Source: Nocardioides conyzicola (GTDB taxonomy: Bacteria > Actinomycetota > Actinomycetes > Propionibacteriales > Nocardioidaceae). Taken from it: a DNA stretch of 64,000 nt. Shown here piece by piece: positions 1-7,237 of this stretch; positions within the stretch are counted from its first letter, which is position 1, and every line of letters starts with the position of its first letter. The position numbers and the translations under genes were made by a program. Under the pieces are notes generated by a model. That model did not search any database, had not been told where the DNA came from, and worked only from the letters and a program-made list of their open reading frames with translations. Where the stretch lies: the NCBI RefSeq assembly GCF_039543825.1, contig NZ_BAABKM010000002.1, positions 1,954,133 through 2,018,132 of the forward strand, read 5' to 3'.

Positions 1-188
1 AGCGTGGCACGTTGCTGGTCGTCGAGCGCGTCCTCCGCGGCCTCGCCCGCCTGGGTGAGGTAGCCCAGGGCGGCTCCGATGGCTCCCGCACGCGAGTTCA
101 GGAGCCCGCGGCTGAGCAGCTCCGCGGGGTCCAGGATCGCGCCACGCTTCGCGACCTCGGACGCGGAGCCGGCCTGGGGGGATGCCAT
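1..188 (-). CDS. hypothetical protein, 5' part only (runs off the left edge)
   Basis: The first 62 codons of a leftward gene are present; the rest lies outside the window. The start is an ATG at 188-186, and the frame stays open to base 1. The peptide begins MASPQAGSASEVAKRGAIL and continues as an Ala/Leu/Glu-rich, probably helical segment. I do not recognise a family from this fragment. It shares direction with the TIGR03086, sigma and glpD genes to its right but is separated by a 66-bp gap. That gap holds a small dyad (GAGCGT 195-200, ACGCTC 209-214) that could belong to its leader. A true protein is likely because codon use matches the neighbours; the function is unknown. Confidence 0.55.
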   Translation of the reverse strand, partial: MASPQAGSASEVAKRGAILDPAELLSRGLLNSRAGAIGAALGYLTQAGEAAEDALDDQQRAT

Positions 189-254
189 GGTGCCGAGCGT
201 AGGAACCGACGCTCCGCGGCGAGGGGAAACGCGGGAAACTTTGCGCTGGACCAG

Positions 255-803
255 TCAGCCGCGGCCGAGGAAGGCCAGGAGCCGGACCTCGTCGGCGGCG
301 GCCGAGGGCACCGCGAGCGCGGGCGCGAACCGGACGCCGCGGTCGGCCGGGGTGATCGTCAGGTGGGCCACCGGCAGCAATGCCGCGGCCAGCTCGGCGG
401 GGATCGGGGCGGGCTCCGTGGCCCGGCCGACGTCCCAGCCGTGGATGGTGACCTCGAGCGCGGCGGTGGCGACCAGGAGCGGGCTGGCCAGGTCGAGCCC
501 GCCCACCAGGACGTCCCCGGGTCCCGGCCGGCTCCACGCCCCGAGCAGGGCGCAGGCCTTCTCCTCGATCGCGGCGATCCGGCCCTCGGTGGTGTGGGTC
601 AGGTGCACCGCCACCTCGCCGCCGGCCGCCTCGGTGAACGCGTCGAGCGAGTCCTCCATGTGCACGAGCAGGTCGCCCAGCCGCCACCCGGCGCACGGGG
701 TGGGCCGGTCGAGCAGGCCGCCGCGCACGCCGGCCAGCCGGGCCCGCGTGTAGTCCAGTGCCCGACCGAGGAGCTCGACCGAGGCGGGGAGGGTCGTCGT
801 CAC
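255..803 (-). CDS. TIGR03086-type metal-binding protein (mycothiol maleylpyruvate isomerase-like, DinB fold)
   Basis: A 182-residue DinB-superfamily protein. Its N-terminal segment has PTPCAGWRLGDLLVH (His48) and its C-terminal half has HGWDVGRAT (His121), the pattern of the TIGR03086 branch of the mycothiol-dependent maleylpyruvate isomerase N-terminal family. The four-helix bundle normally binds a divalent metal through His residues; mycothiol-dependent transfer or isomerisation is the usual guess, but most members have no known substrate. The GTG start (803-801) overlaps the stop of the upstream ECF sigma gene as GTGA, so the two are probably co-translated. Length is typical. The family assignment is firm and the reaction unknown. 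Confidence 0.85.
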   Translation of the reverse strand: MTTTLPASVELLGRALDYTRARLAGVRGGLLDRPTPCAGWRLGDLLVHMEDSLDAFTEAAGGEVAVHLTHTTEGRIAAIEEKACALLGAWSRPGPGDVLVGGLDLASPLLVATAALEVTIHGWDVGRATEPAPIPAELAAALLPVAHLTITPADRGVRFAPALAVPSAAADEVRLLAFLGRG

Positions 804-1807
804 GGAGCGCTCGAGGCGCCGATGCGGTCGTCGGGCAGGCCGGCCGGCAGGCCGAAGGTAGCGAAGAGGGAGAGGTCGAAGAACGCCGTGCAGTGCCGCA
901 CCCGCTCACCCTCGAGCTCGAGCACCTGCAGCTGGAAGGGCCTGAAGTCGCCCTGCGGCGTCCGCATGTAGAGGCCGTACGCCGGCTGCCCGTTGGCCTG
1001 CGTCGCCACCATCTTCATGTCGTGCGCGTTGCCCGGGCACTCGGTGCCGATCAGCCAGCCGATGTTCTCGGCGCCGCGGTACCAGCTGGTGAACGGCGGC
1101 ATGTCCCACGTCGCCTCGGCGGTGAGCATGCCGACGATCGAGTCGATGTCCTTGCGCCAGAAGGCGTCGACGTACCGCTCGAGCAGCTGCTGCTGCGCCG
1201 CGGTCAGGTTGGGCTCGACCGTGTCGGCGGTGAGGCCGCGCTCGGCGAGCTGGGCGTGCGCGCGCTGCAGGGCCGAGTTGACCGCCGCCGTCGACGTGTC
1301 GAGCGCCTCCGCGACCTCGGCGGCCGACCAGCGCAGCACGTCTCGCAGGATGAGGACGGCGCGCTGCCGGGCGGGGAGGTGCTGGAGCGCGGCGACGAAC
1401 GCCAGCCGGATGGTGTCGCGCTCGGCCACCTCGACCGCCGCGTCGGGCACCGGCTCCAGCCAGGTGATCTCGTGGTCGATCTCGAGGGCGTCCCCGGCCA
1501 TCGCGTCGGCGGTGCCGAGGCCGGCGGGCAGCGGGCGGCGCGGCCGGTTCTCGAGGTTGGTGAGGCAGACGTTGGTGGCGATCCGGTAGAGCCAGGTGCG
1601 CACCGACGAGCGGCCCTCGAACTTCTCGGCCGCCTTCCATGCCCGCAGGAACGTCTCCTGCACCAGGTCCTCGGCCTCGTGCACGGAGCCGGACATCCGG
1701 TAGCAGTGCGCCAGCAGCTCGCGCTGGTAGCGCTGCGTCAGCCGCGGGAAGTCGTCGAGCTCGGTCCCGGGATCGTCGAGGGTCGCCATGGTCGGTCCAG
1801 TCTGCAT
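800..1807 (-). CDS. ECF RNA polymerase sigma factor with C-terminal SnoaL-like domain (SigG/TIGR02960 type)
   Basis: 335 residues. Region 2 spans about residues 24-90 (YRMSGSVHEAEDLVQETFLR, then TWLYRIATNVC) and region 4 about 125-190 (LQHLPARQRAVLILRDVL, then the recognition helix around STAAVNSALQRAHAQL). An extra domain of about 120 residues follows from about 200, with the SnoaL/NTF2-like look (YVDAFWRKDIDSIVGMLTAE). This matches the SigG/TIGR02960 ECF group, where the C-terminal domain is thought to control activity in place of an anti-sigma factor; none is encoded next door. The gene begins 4 bp after the glpD stop and overlaps the TIGR03086 gene, so it sits in a tetR-glpD-sigma-TIGR03086 operon. 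ATG 1807 is used; ATG 1789 is equally possible. Confidence 0.88.
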   Translation of the reverse strand: MQTGPTMATLDDPGTELDDFPRLTQRYQRELLAHCYRMSGSVHEAEDLVQETFLRAWKAAEKFEGRSSVRTWLYRIATNVCLTNLENRPRRPLPAGLGTADAMAGDALEIDHEITWLEPVPDAAVEVAERDTIRLAFVAALQHLPARQRAVLILRDVLRWSAAEVAEALDTSTAAVNSALQRAHAQLAERGLTADTVEPNLTAAQQQLLERYVDAFWRKDIDSIVGMLTAEATWDMPPFTSWYRGAENIGWLIGTECPGNAHDMKMVATQANGQPAYGLYMRTPQGDFRPFQLQVLELEGERVRHCTAFFDLSLFATFGLPAGLPDDRIGASSAP

Positions 1808-1811
1808 GGGA

Positions 1812-3362
1812 CTACCGACCAGCGTCGACCGCCAGACTCATCGCCCGTTCGGCCGCGGGTACGGCGAGGGCGCGGTCGGCCGCGATCAGCCCGACCCGGG
1901 TGCGGCGGTCGAGGAGGTCGTCGACGTCGGCGGCACCCTCGTGGGTGACGCCGAAGATCAGCTCGGCCAGCGTCACCGGGACGTCCTCGGAGATCGGTGC
2001 GAGCAGCTCGTTGTCCCCGAGCCCGCTGACCTCACGGGCGTTGTCGAGGACCAGCCGGGCGTCGGTGCCGAAGCGGCGGACCAGCCTGGCCGGCTCCTCG
2101 AGCTCGGCGAGCCGTGCCCGGGGAGCGGCGCCGAGCAGCGGCAGCTCGGCCGTGCGGCACGGTCCGGCGTCGAGACCCGCGTGCGCCACCGCCGCGTCGA
2201 CGGCGTCCTCGGCCATCCGGCGGTACGTCGTCAGCTTGCCGCCGACGATCGTGATCACGCCGGTGGTGCTGGTGAGCACCGCGTGCCGGCGCGACAGGTC
2301 GGACGTCGTACCGGACCCGTCGCCGGAGGACAGCAGCGGTCGCAGCCCGGCGTACGCCCCGATCACGTCGCTGCGGTGCAGCGGCTGCGCGAACGCCGCC
2401 GACGCGACGTCGAGGAGGAAGCCGATCTCGGCCTCGGACGGCTCGGGCACGTCCGGGATCTCACCGTCGACCGGCTCGTCGGTGAGACCGATGTAGATCG
2501 TGCCGTCGGGCTGGGGCAGCACGTTGATGAACCGCCCCGTGGTGCCGGGGATCGGGGCGAAGACCGACGTGTGCAGGCCCGGGATGCTCGACCCGCGCAG
2601 CACGAGGTGGGTGCCGCGGCTCGGGCGCAGGGTCACCTCGGGGACCAGGTCGCCGGCCCACACGCCGGTCGCGTTGACGACCGTCCGGGCGGTGACGGTC
2701 GAGGTCTCCCCGGTCAGCTCGTCGCGCAGCTCCACCTGGGTGCCGGTGGCGGTGAGCACGCGGGCGCGGGTGCGGACGTGGGCGCCGTACGACGCGGCGG
2801 TGCGCGCGACGTTGGCGACCAGGCGGGCGTCGTCCTCGAGCTGGCCGTCCCAGGTGACCAGCGCGCCGCGGAGCCCGGCCGTCCGCAGCGGCGCCAGCTG
2901 GAGCGCCTCGACCGCGGTGATGTGCCGCGGCCGCGGCAGGGTGTCGGAGGAGGTCCGGGCCGCCCGGCGCAGGACGTCGCCGCCGACCAGGCCGGCGCCG
3001 GTGAGGACCGCCAGCCGACGGCTGGTGATCGACCCGAGCGGGATCACCATCGAGATGGCGTGGGTGAGGTGCGGCGCGGTGCGCTCCATCAGGATGCCGC
3101 GCTCGACGGCGCTCTCGTGGGCGACGCCGAACTGCAGCTTCGCGAGGTAGCGCAGGCCCCCGTGCACCAGCTTGGAGGACCAGCGCGACGTGCCGAACGC
3201 GAGGTCGTGGGCATCGACGGCGAGCACGGACAGGCCGCGGGTGACCGCGTCGAGCGCGACTCCCACCCCGGTGATGCCGAGCCCGATGACCACGACGTCG
3301 ACCTCGGCCGGGGCGCCGGCGAGGCCGGGCGTGATGCGGGTGGCCGTGCCGACGGCGGTCAT
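1812..3362 (-). CDS. glpD: glycerol-3-phosphate dehydrogenase/oxidase
   Basis: 516 residues. It oxidises sn-glycerol-3-phosphate to dihydroxyacetone phosphate with FAD at the membrane surface, passing electrons to quinone. The N-terminal Rossmann fold shows VVVIGLGITGVG (residues 23-34), followed by the family signature GTSRWSSKLVHGGLRYL (57-73). The C-terminal DAO_C domain is present, and length is normal. The reading frame is open for another 1.2 kb upstream, but similarity begins only near the ATG at 3362. That ATG also overlaps the upstream tetR stop as ATGA, which fixes the start. Divergent neighbours encode an alkyl-DHAP-synthase-like enzyme and a lipid kinase, so the DHAP made here may feed lipid synthesis as well as glycerol catabolism. 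Control is probably by the co-transcribed TetR protein. Confidence 0.92.
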   Translation of the reverse strand: MTAVGTATRITPGLAGAPAEVDVVVIGLGITGVGVALDAVTRGLSVLAVDAHDLAFGTSRWSSKLVHGGLRYLAKLQFGVAHESAVERGILMERTAPHLTHAISMVIPLGSITSRRLAVLTGAGLVGGDVLRRAARTSSDTLPRPRHITAVEALQLAPLRTAGLRGALVTWDGQLEDDARLVANVARTAASYGAHVRTRARVLTATGTQVELRDELTGETSTVTARTVVNATGVWAGDLVPEVTLRPSRGTHLVLRGSSIPGLHTSVFAPIPGTTGRFINVLPQPDGTIYIGLTDEPVDGEIPDVPEPSEAEIGFLLDVASAAFAQPLHRSDVIGAYAGLRPLLSSGDGSGTTSDLSRRHAVLTSTTGVITIVGGKLTTYRRMAEDAVDAAVAHAGLDAGPCRTAELPLLGAAPRARLAELEEPARLVRRFGTDARLVLDNAREVSGLGDNELLAPISEDVPVTLAELIFGVTHEGAADVDDLLDRRTRVGLIAADRALAVPAAERAMSLAVDAGR

Positions 3363-3961
3363 GGCAGCAGCCCCCGGGTCAGCGCCCGCCGGAGCTCGCC
3401 GTCGAGGTCGTCGAGCGACACCTCGTCGCCGACCATGGTGTGCGCCGACAGCACGAAGCCGTGGGCGGCGAGCAGCATCGCGCGTGCCATCAGCTCGGGG
3501 TTGCCCGCGCGGACCTCGCCGGAGGCCTGGGCCTCGCGCAGCGCCGCGACGGTGAGCTCGAGGATCGCGTCCTGCGAGCGACCGCGCCGGGAGAAGAGGT
3601 AGGGGAGGATCAGCTCGGGGTCGAGGTCGACGATCCGCAGGAAGAGCTCGTTGTCGCGGAGCCGCTGGACGGTGCCGACGATGTCGCCGACCAGCCGCTC
3701 GACGGTCGGGGTGTCGGGGTCCTCGTCGGCCAGCGCGTCGGCGACGACGCCGCCCCACTCGCGGGTCATCAGGTCCGAGAGCAGCTGCGGCATGTCGGCC
3801 CAGGTGCGGTAGATGGTCATCCGCGAGACGCCGGCGCGGCGGGCGACCTCGGTGAGCGTCGTCCGCCGCCAGCCGACGTCGAGGATGCAGTCGCGGGCCG
3901 CGTCGAGGTAGGCGTCCCGGGCGGTGTCGCGGGGATCCTGGTTGTGACGAAGTGACGTCAT
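3359..3961 (-). CDS. TetR/AcrR-family transcriptional regulator
   Basis: 200 residues. The N-terminal helix-turn-helix (TLTEVARRAGVSRMTIYRTW, residues 35-54) is a textbook TetR DNA-binding domain; the C-terminal ligand domain is not diagnostic. It is the first gene of a leftward operon and its stop overlaps the glpD start (ATGA). It is divergent from the alkyl-DHAP-synthase-like gene at 3979, with only 17 bp between the start codons, so one operator can control both directions. A 17-bp dyad covers this tetR start codon and the short spacer, which suggests autoregulation. The ligand is unknown; an acyl-CoA or lipid intermediate would fit the neighbours (inference). Confidence 0.88.
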   Translation of the reverse strand: MTSLRHNQDPRDTARDAYLDAARDCILDVGWRRTTLTEVARRAGVSRMTIYRTWADMPQLLSDLMTREWGGVVADALADEDPDTPTVERLVGDIVGTVQRLRDNELFLRIVDLDPELILPYLFSRRGRSQDAILELTVAALREAQASGEVRAGNPELMARAMLLAAHGFVLSAHTMVGDEVSLDDLDGELRRALTRGLLP

Positions 3962-3968
3962 GTGTCAC
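3952..3968. promoter_or_regulatory. candidate TetR operator between divergent tetR-glpD and AGPS-like genes
   Basis: The sequence gtgac-gtcatgt-gtcac is a perfect 5-bp inverted repeat with a 7-bp spacer, containing the palindrome tgacgtca (3953-3960). It overlaps the tetR start codon and lies 11 bp before the rightward ATG. An outer pair (tgtgac 3943-3948, gtcaca 3964-3969) extends the symmetry. Position and symmetry fit autoregulation by the adjacent TetR protein; binding is inferred. Confidence 0.5.
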
Positions 3969-3978
3969 AGTGTAACGC

Positions 3979-5559
3979 ATGCAGTCGAGACAGCAGACCG
4001 AGATGCACCCGTCCCGCTGGGGAGACCCGGCCCGCGCGCAGGCCCTGCCCGACGACGCCCGGGGGATGGTGGAGCTGGTCTTCGGCACCGAGGACCACCC
4101 GGCGGCCCTCGACCCGGCCGTCCCCGCGTCGGCGATCGACCCCGCGGTGCTCGCCGCGCTGGTCACGCTGGTCGGACCGGAGCAGGTCGTCACCGACGAC
4201 GACACCCGGCGGCTACGCACCCGCGGCAAGTCCACCCCCGATCTGCTCCGGATGCGCGCTGGCGACCTGAGCGACGCACCCGACGCTGTCGTCCGACCAG
4301 GCTCGCACGACGAGGTCGCCGCCGTGCTCGCCTTCGCGGTCGAGCACCACCTGGCGGTCGTCCCGTTCGGCGGGGGTACGTCGGTCACCGGCGGCCTGGT
4401 CGCCCGGCGCGAGGGCTTCGCCGGCGTGCTCAGCCTCGATCTGGTGCGGATGAAGCGGCTTGTCGCCGTCGACCACACCTCGATGACCGCGACCCTCGAG
4501 CCCGGGCTGCGCGGCCCGGAGGCCGAGGCGCTGCTCGCCGCCGAGGGCGTCACGCTCGGGCACTACCCGCAGTCGTGGGAGTACGCCACGATCGGCGGCT
4601 TCGCCGCGACCCGGTCCAGCGGCCAGTCCAGCGCCGGCTACGGCCGCTTCGACGCCCTCGTCGTCGGGCTGACGGTCGCCACCCCGCGAGGTCGGCTCGA
4701 CCTCGGGAGCGCCCCCGCCAACGCCGCCGGCCCCGACCTGCGCCAGCTGGTCCTCGGCTCCGAGGGCGTCTTCGGCGTGATCACCTCCGTCACCGTGCGG
4801 GTCCGGGCGCTGCCGGAGGTCAAGGTCTACGAGGGCTGGCGCTGGCCGTCGTTCGTCGACGGCGCCGCGGCGATGCGCACCCTGGCGCAGGCAGGCCTGC
4901 TGCCGACGGTGATCCGGCTCTCCGACGAGGCCGAGACGGCCATCAACCTCGCCGACCCCGCCGCCATCGGCGGCGAGGGCGCGGCGGGCTGCCTGATGAT
5001 CACCGGCTTCGAGGGCACGCCGAGCGCCGTCGCCGCCAAGCGGGCCGCGGTCACCGCGGTGCTGACCGACCTCGGCGGCACCGCCGTCGGTGAGGCGGCC
5101 GGCGAGAAGTGGGCGCACGGCCGGTTCGACGCGCCGTACCTCCGGGACTCGATGCTCGACGTCGGCGTGCTCGTGGAGACGCTCGAGACCGCGACGTTCT
5201 GGTCCAACGTCGACCGGCTGTACGCCGACGTGAAGGCCGCGCTCACCGCCTCCCTCGGCGACCCGTCGATCGTGCTGTGCCACGTCTCGCACGTCTACGA
5301 GACCGGGTGCTCGCTCTACTTCACCGTCGCCGCGAAGGAGAGCGACGACCCGCTCGCCCAGTGGCACCGCGCCAAGGTGGCCGCCAGCGACGCGATGATC
5401 GCCGCCGGCGCCACGATCACCCACCACCACGCCGTCGGCACCGACCACAAGCCCTGGCTTGCGCAGGAGATCGGTCCGCTCGGCGTCTCGGTGCTGCGGG
5501 CGGTCAAGGCCGACCTCGACCCCACCGGCATCCTCAACCCGGGGGTGCTCGTCCCGTGA
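3979..5559 (+). CDS. FAD-binding oxidase/transferase type 4, alkyl-DHAP-synthase-like
   Basis: 526 residues of the VAO/PCMH flavoprotein family. The FAD-binding loop PFGGGTSVTGG is at about 129-139, and a second FAD segment contains TIGGFAATRSSGQSSAGYG. Near residue 481 is a His triplet in the context THHHAVGTDHKPW. That triplet is the active-site signature of eukaryotic alkyldihydroxyacetonephosphate synthase, which swaps an acyl for an alkyl chain on acyl-DHAP to make the ether bond. Bacterial homologues are usually only called FAD-binding oxidoreductase. Location opposite glpD (a DHAP source) and coupling to a lipid kinase (GTGA overlap at 5556) fit a glycerolipid role. ATG 3979 is used; ATG 4003 is an alternative start. 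The ether-lipid function is an inference. Confidence 0.85.
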   Translation: MQSRQQTEMHPSRWGDPARAQALPDDARGMVELVFGTEDHPAALDPAVPASAIDPAVLAALVTLVGPEQVVTDDDTRRLRTRGKSTPDLLRMRAGDLSDAPDAVVRPGSHDEVAAVLAFAVEHHLAVVPFGGGTSVTGGLVARREGFAGVLSLDLVRMKRLVAVDHTSMTATLEPGLRGPEAEALLAAEGVTLGHYPQSWEYATIGGFAATRSSGQSSAGYGRFDALVVGLTVATPRGRLDLGSAPANAAGPDLRQLVLGSEGVFGVITSVTVRVRALPEVKVYEGWRWPSFVDGAAAMRTLAQAGLLPTVIRLSDEAETAINLADPAAIGGEGAAGCLMITGFEGTPSAVAAKRAAVTAVLTDLGGTAVGEAAGEKWAHGRFDAPYLRDSMLDVGVLVETLETATFWSNVDRLYADVKAALTASLGDPSIVLCHVSHVYETGCSLYFTVAAKESDDPLAQWHRAKVAASDAMIAAGATITHHHAVGTDHKPWLAQEIGPLGVSVLRAVKADLDPTGILNPGVLVP

Positions 5560-6461
5560 CACGTTCCTTCACGTTCCTGGTCAACCCGACCTCCGGCGGG
5601 GGAGCGGCTCCCGGGGCGGTCGTGCCCGTCGCCCGCGTCCTGCGCGACGCCGGTGCGGTCGTGGACGTCACGTACTCGCCCGGCCCGCAGGCGATGGCCC
5701 GCCTGGTCGACGAGGCCGTCGCCCGCGGCGACGTGGTCGTGTCGGTCGGCGGCGACGGCATGCTCTCCTCGCTCGCCGGGCTGGTCGCCGGCCGCGACGC
5801 GACCCTCGGGGTCGTCCCGGCCGGCCGCGGCAACGACTTCGCCCGGATGCTCGGGCTCCCCGACGACGCCGAGGGCCAGGCGCGGGTGCTGCTCGAGTCC
5901 GCCGTACGCCGGATCGACCTGCTCTCCGTCTCCGGCCTCGGCCCGACGCGGATGGTCGCCGGTTCGGTCTACGCCGGCGTCGACGCGCGGGCGGCGGAGA
6001 TCGTCGACGGGGCGACCTGGCTGCCGCGCTCGCTGCAGTACCAGTACGCCGCCCTGCGCGCGCTCGCCACCTACCGCCCCGGTCACTACGTCGTCTCGGT
6101 CGACGGCGAGTCCCGGGAGTACGACGCCGCCACGGTCGTCGTCGCCAACTCGGCGTACTACGGCAGCGGCATGCAGATCGCGCCGCCCGCCTCCGTCGAG
6201 GACGGCATCCTCGACGTCGTCGTGATCGAGGCCGCCTCCCGGCTGGCGCTGATGCGCTCGCTGCCGAAGGTGTACGACGGCGCGCACGTGCACCTGCCCG
6301 AGGTCACCGTCCTGTCCGGCAAGCGGGTCGAGGTCAGCGGCAGCTCGCGTGCCGCGATCCCGGTCGGCGGTGACGGGGAGCCGCTCGGGCCCCTGCCCGC
6401 CCCCGGCGCCGCGCCCGCCGTCGTCGAGGTCGTCCCCGGCGCGCTCTCGGTCATCTGTTGA
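5556..6461 (+). CDS. diacylglycerol/sphingosine kinase-family lipid kinase (YegS/DgkB-like)
   Basis: 301 residues from a GTG that overlaps the upstream stop (GTGA). The catalytic-domain motifs are clear: FLVNPTSGGG near the N-terminus, the nucleotide-binding VSVGGDGMLSSLAGL (GGDG at 65-68) and VPAGRGNDFARMLG (88-100). The C-terminal half has the beta-sandwich pattern of DAGK_cat proteins. It probably phosphorylates a lipid hydroxyl such as diacylglycerol, or an alkyl analogue, using ATP. Co-translation with the alkyl-DHAP-synthase-like gene suggests the two act in one lipid pathway. The stop codon lies inside the outer arm of the palindrome at 6457-6560. Confidence 0.88.
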   Translation: MTRSFTFLVNPTSGGGAAPGAVVPVARVLRDAGAVVDVTYSPGPQAMARLVDEAVARGDVVVSVGGDGMLSSLAGLVAGRDATLGVVPAGRGNDFARMLGLPDDAEGQARVLLESAVRRIDLLSVSGLGPTRMVAGSVYAGVDARAAEIVDGATWLPRSLQYQYAALRALATYRPGHYVVSVDGESREYDAATVVVANSAYYGSGMQIAPPASVEDGILDVVVIEAASRLALMRSLPKVYDGAHVHLPEVTVLSGKRVEVSGSSRAAIPVGGDGEPLGPLPAPGAAPAVVEVVPGALSVIC

Positions 6462-6560
6462 GTCGTGACTTCTGACGCTCGAGTCGGGACTTCTGACGGT
6501 TCAGTCTGGCGAATGAACCGTCAGAACTCCCGACTCACCGGTCAGAACTCCCGACTCAAC
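6457..6560. repeat. nested intergenic palindrome; supplies the stop codons of both convergent genes
   Basis: Four copies of one motif, close to gagtcgggacttctgac, are arranged as two nested inverted pairs. The inner arms are 6481-6503 and 6514-6536, 22 of 23 bases paired, with a 10-base loop. The outer arms are 6457-6476 and 6541-6560, 18 of 20 paired. The outer left arm starts gttgagtcg and provides the TGA of the lipid kinase gene (6459-6461). The outer right arm ends cgactcaac and provides the TGA of the pirin gene (6558-6556). A transcript from either side would form a strong hairpin, so it probably acts as a bidirectional terminator. The four-copy design looks more like a dispersed palindromic repeat than a simple terminator. 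Confidence 0.85.
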
Positions 6561-7230
6561 CGGAGAAGGACCACACCATCAGCTCGGTCGGCACCGCGGC
6601 CGTCACGGCGTGCCCCGGCTCGTCCGTGAACCGGAACGCGTCGCCCTCGGCGAGCGGCTCGGCCATCGACGAGCGGACCAGTGCCCCGCTCGCGACGTAC
6701 ACGTGCAGGAGCGGCTCCTCCGGGAGCACGACGGTGTCGCCGGCCGCCAGGCGCGCGACCCGGAGCACGGCGTCGCCGATGCGGACGACCTCGGTCAGCT
6801 CTCCCGGCACGAGCGAGACCGGCGTCACCGAGTACGCCGGCGCCGCGTCCTGCACCGCCGGGTTGAGCCAGGCCTGGACGAAGCGGGTCGGTCCGTCGGG
6901 GCCGGCGATCTCCGCGTGCGTCACGCCGGAGCCCGCGGACAGCACCTGCACCTCACCGGGTCGCACCACACCGGTGTGACCCGACGAGTCGGAGTGGTGC
7001 AGCGCGCCGGTGAGCACCCAGGTCACGATCTCGACGTCGCGGTGCGGGTGGTCGTCGAAACCGCGGCCCGGACCGAGCAGGTGGTCGTCGTGGCAGACCA
7101 GCGGGCCGAATCGGGTGTTGTCCGGGTCGTAGTGCGCGCCGAACGAGAACGAGTGCCGGGTGAAATGTCCCTCACCCCGGGTGAGGAAGCGACCGGTTCC
7201 ACGGCGGATCTCGACGCTCACAGGCATCAT
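6556..7230 (-). CDS. pirin family protein
   Basis: 224 residues with the bicupin pirin fold. The N-terminal cupin carries the metal ligands: His61 and His63 in GFDDHPHRDVEIVTWVL, and His105 and Glu107 in SGVTHAEIAGP. The C-terminal cupin has lost metal ligands, as is usual. Bacterial pirins bind a single iron or other metal; some act as quercetin 2,3-dioxygenase and some modulate metabolic enzymes, so the exact role cannot be read from sequence. The gene is divergent from the GH1 gene with almost no space between the starts, and its 3' end is inside the palindrome. ATG 7230 or the next codon ATG 7227 could be the start. Confidence 0.9.
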   Translation of the reverse strand: MMPVSVEIRRGTGRFLTRGEGHFTRHSFSFGAHYDPDNTRFGPLVCHDDHLLGPGRGFDDHPHRDVEIVTWVLTGALHHSDSSGHTGVVRPGEVQVLSAGSGVTHAEIAGPDGPTRFVQAWLNPAVQDAAPAYSVTPVSLVPGELTEVVRIGDAVLRVARLAAGDTVVLPEEPLLHVYVASGALVRSSMAEPLAEGDAFRFTDEPGHAVTAAVPTELMVWSFSG

Positions 7231-7237
7231 TGTGCCC

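Noticed and set aside
1812..4553. A 913-codon leftward open frame covering glpD and its upstream region.
   Set aside because: Similarity begins only at ATG 3362; the upstream part is antisense to tetR-AGPS coding sequence and has Arg/Pro/Ser-rich composition of a GC-rich shadow.
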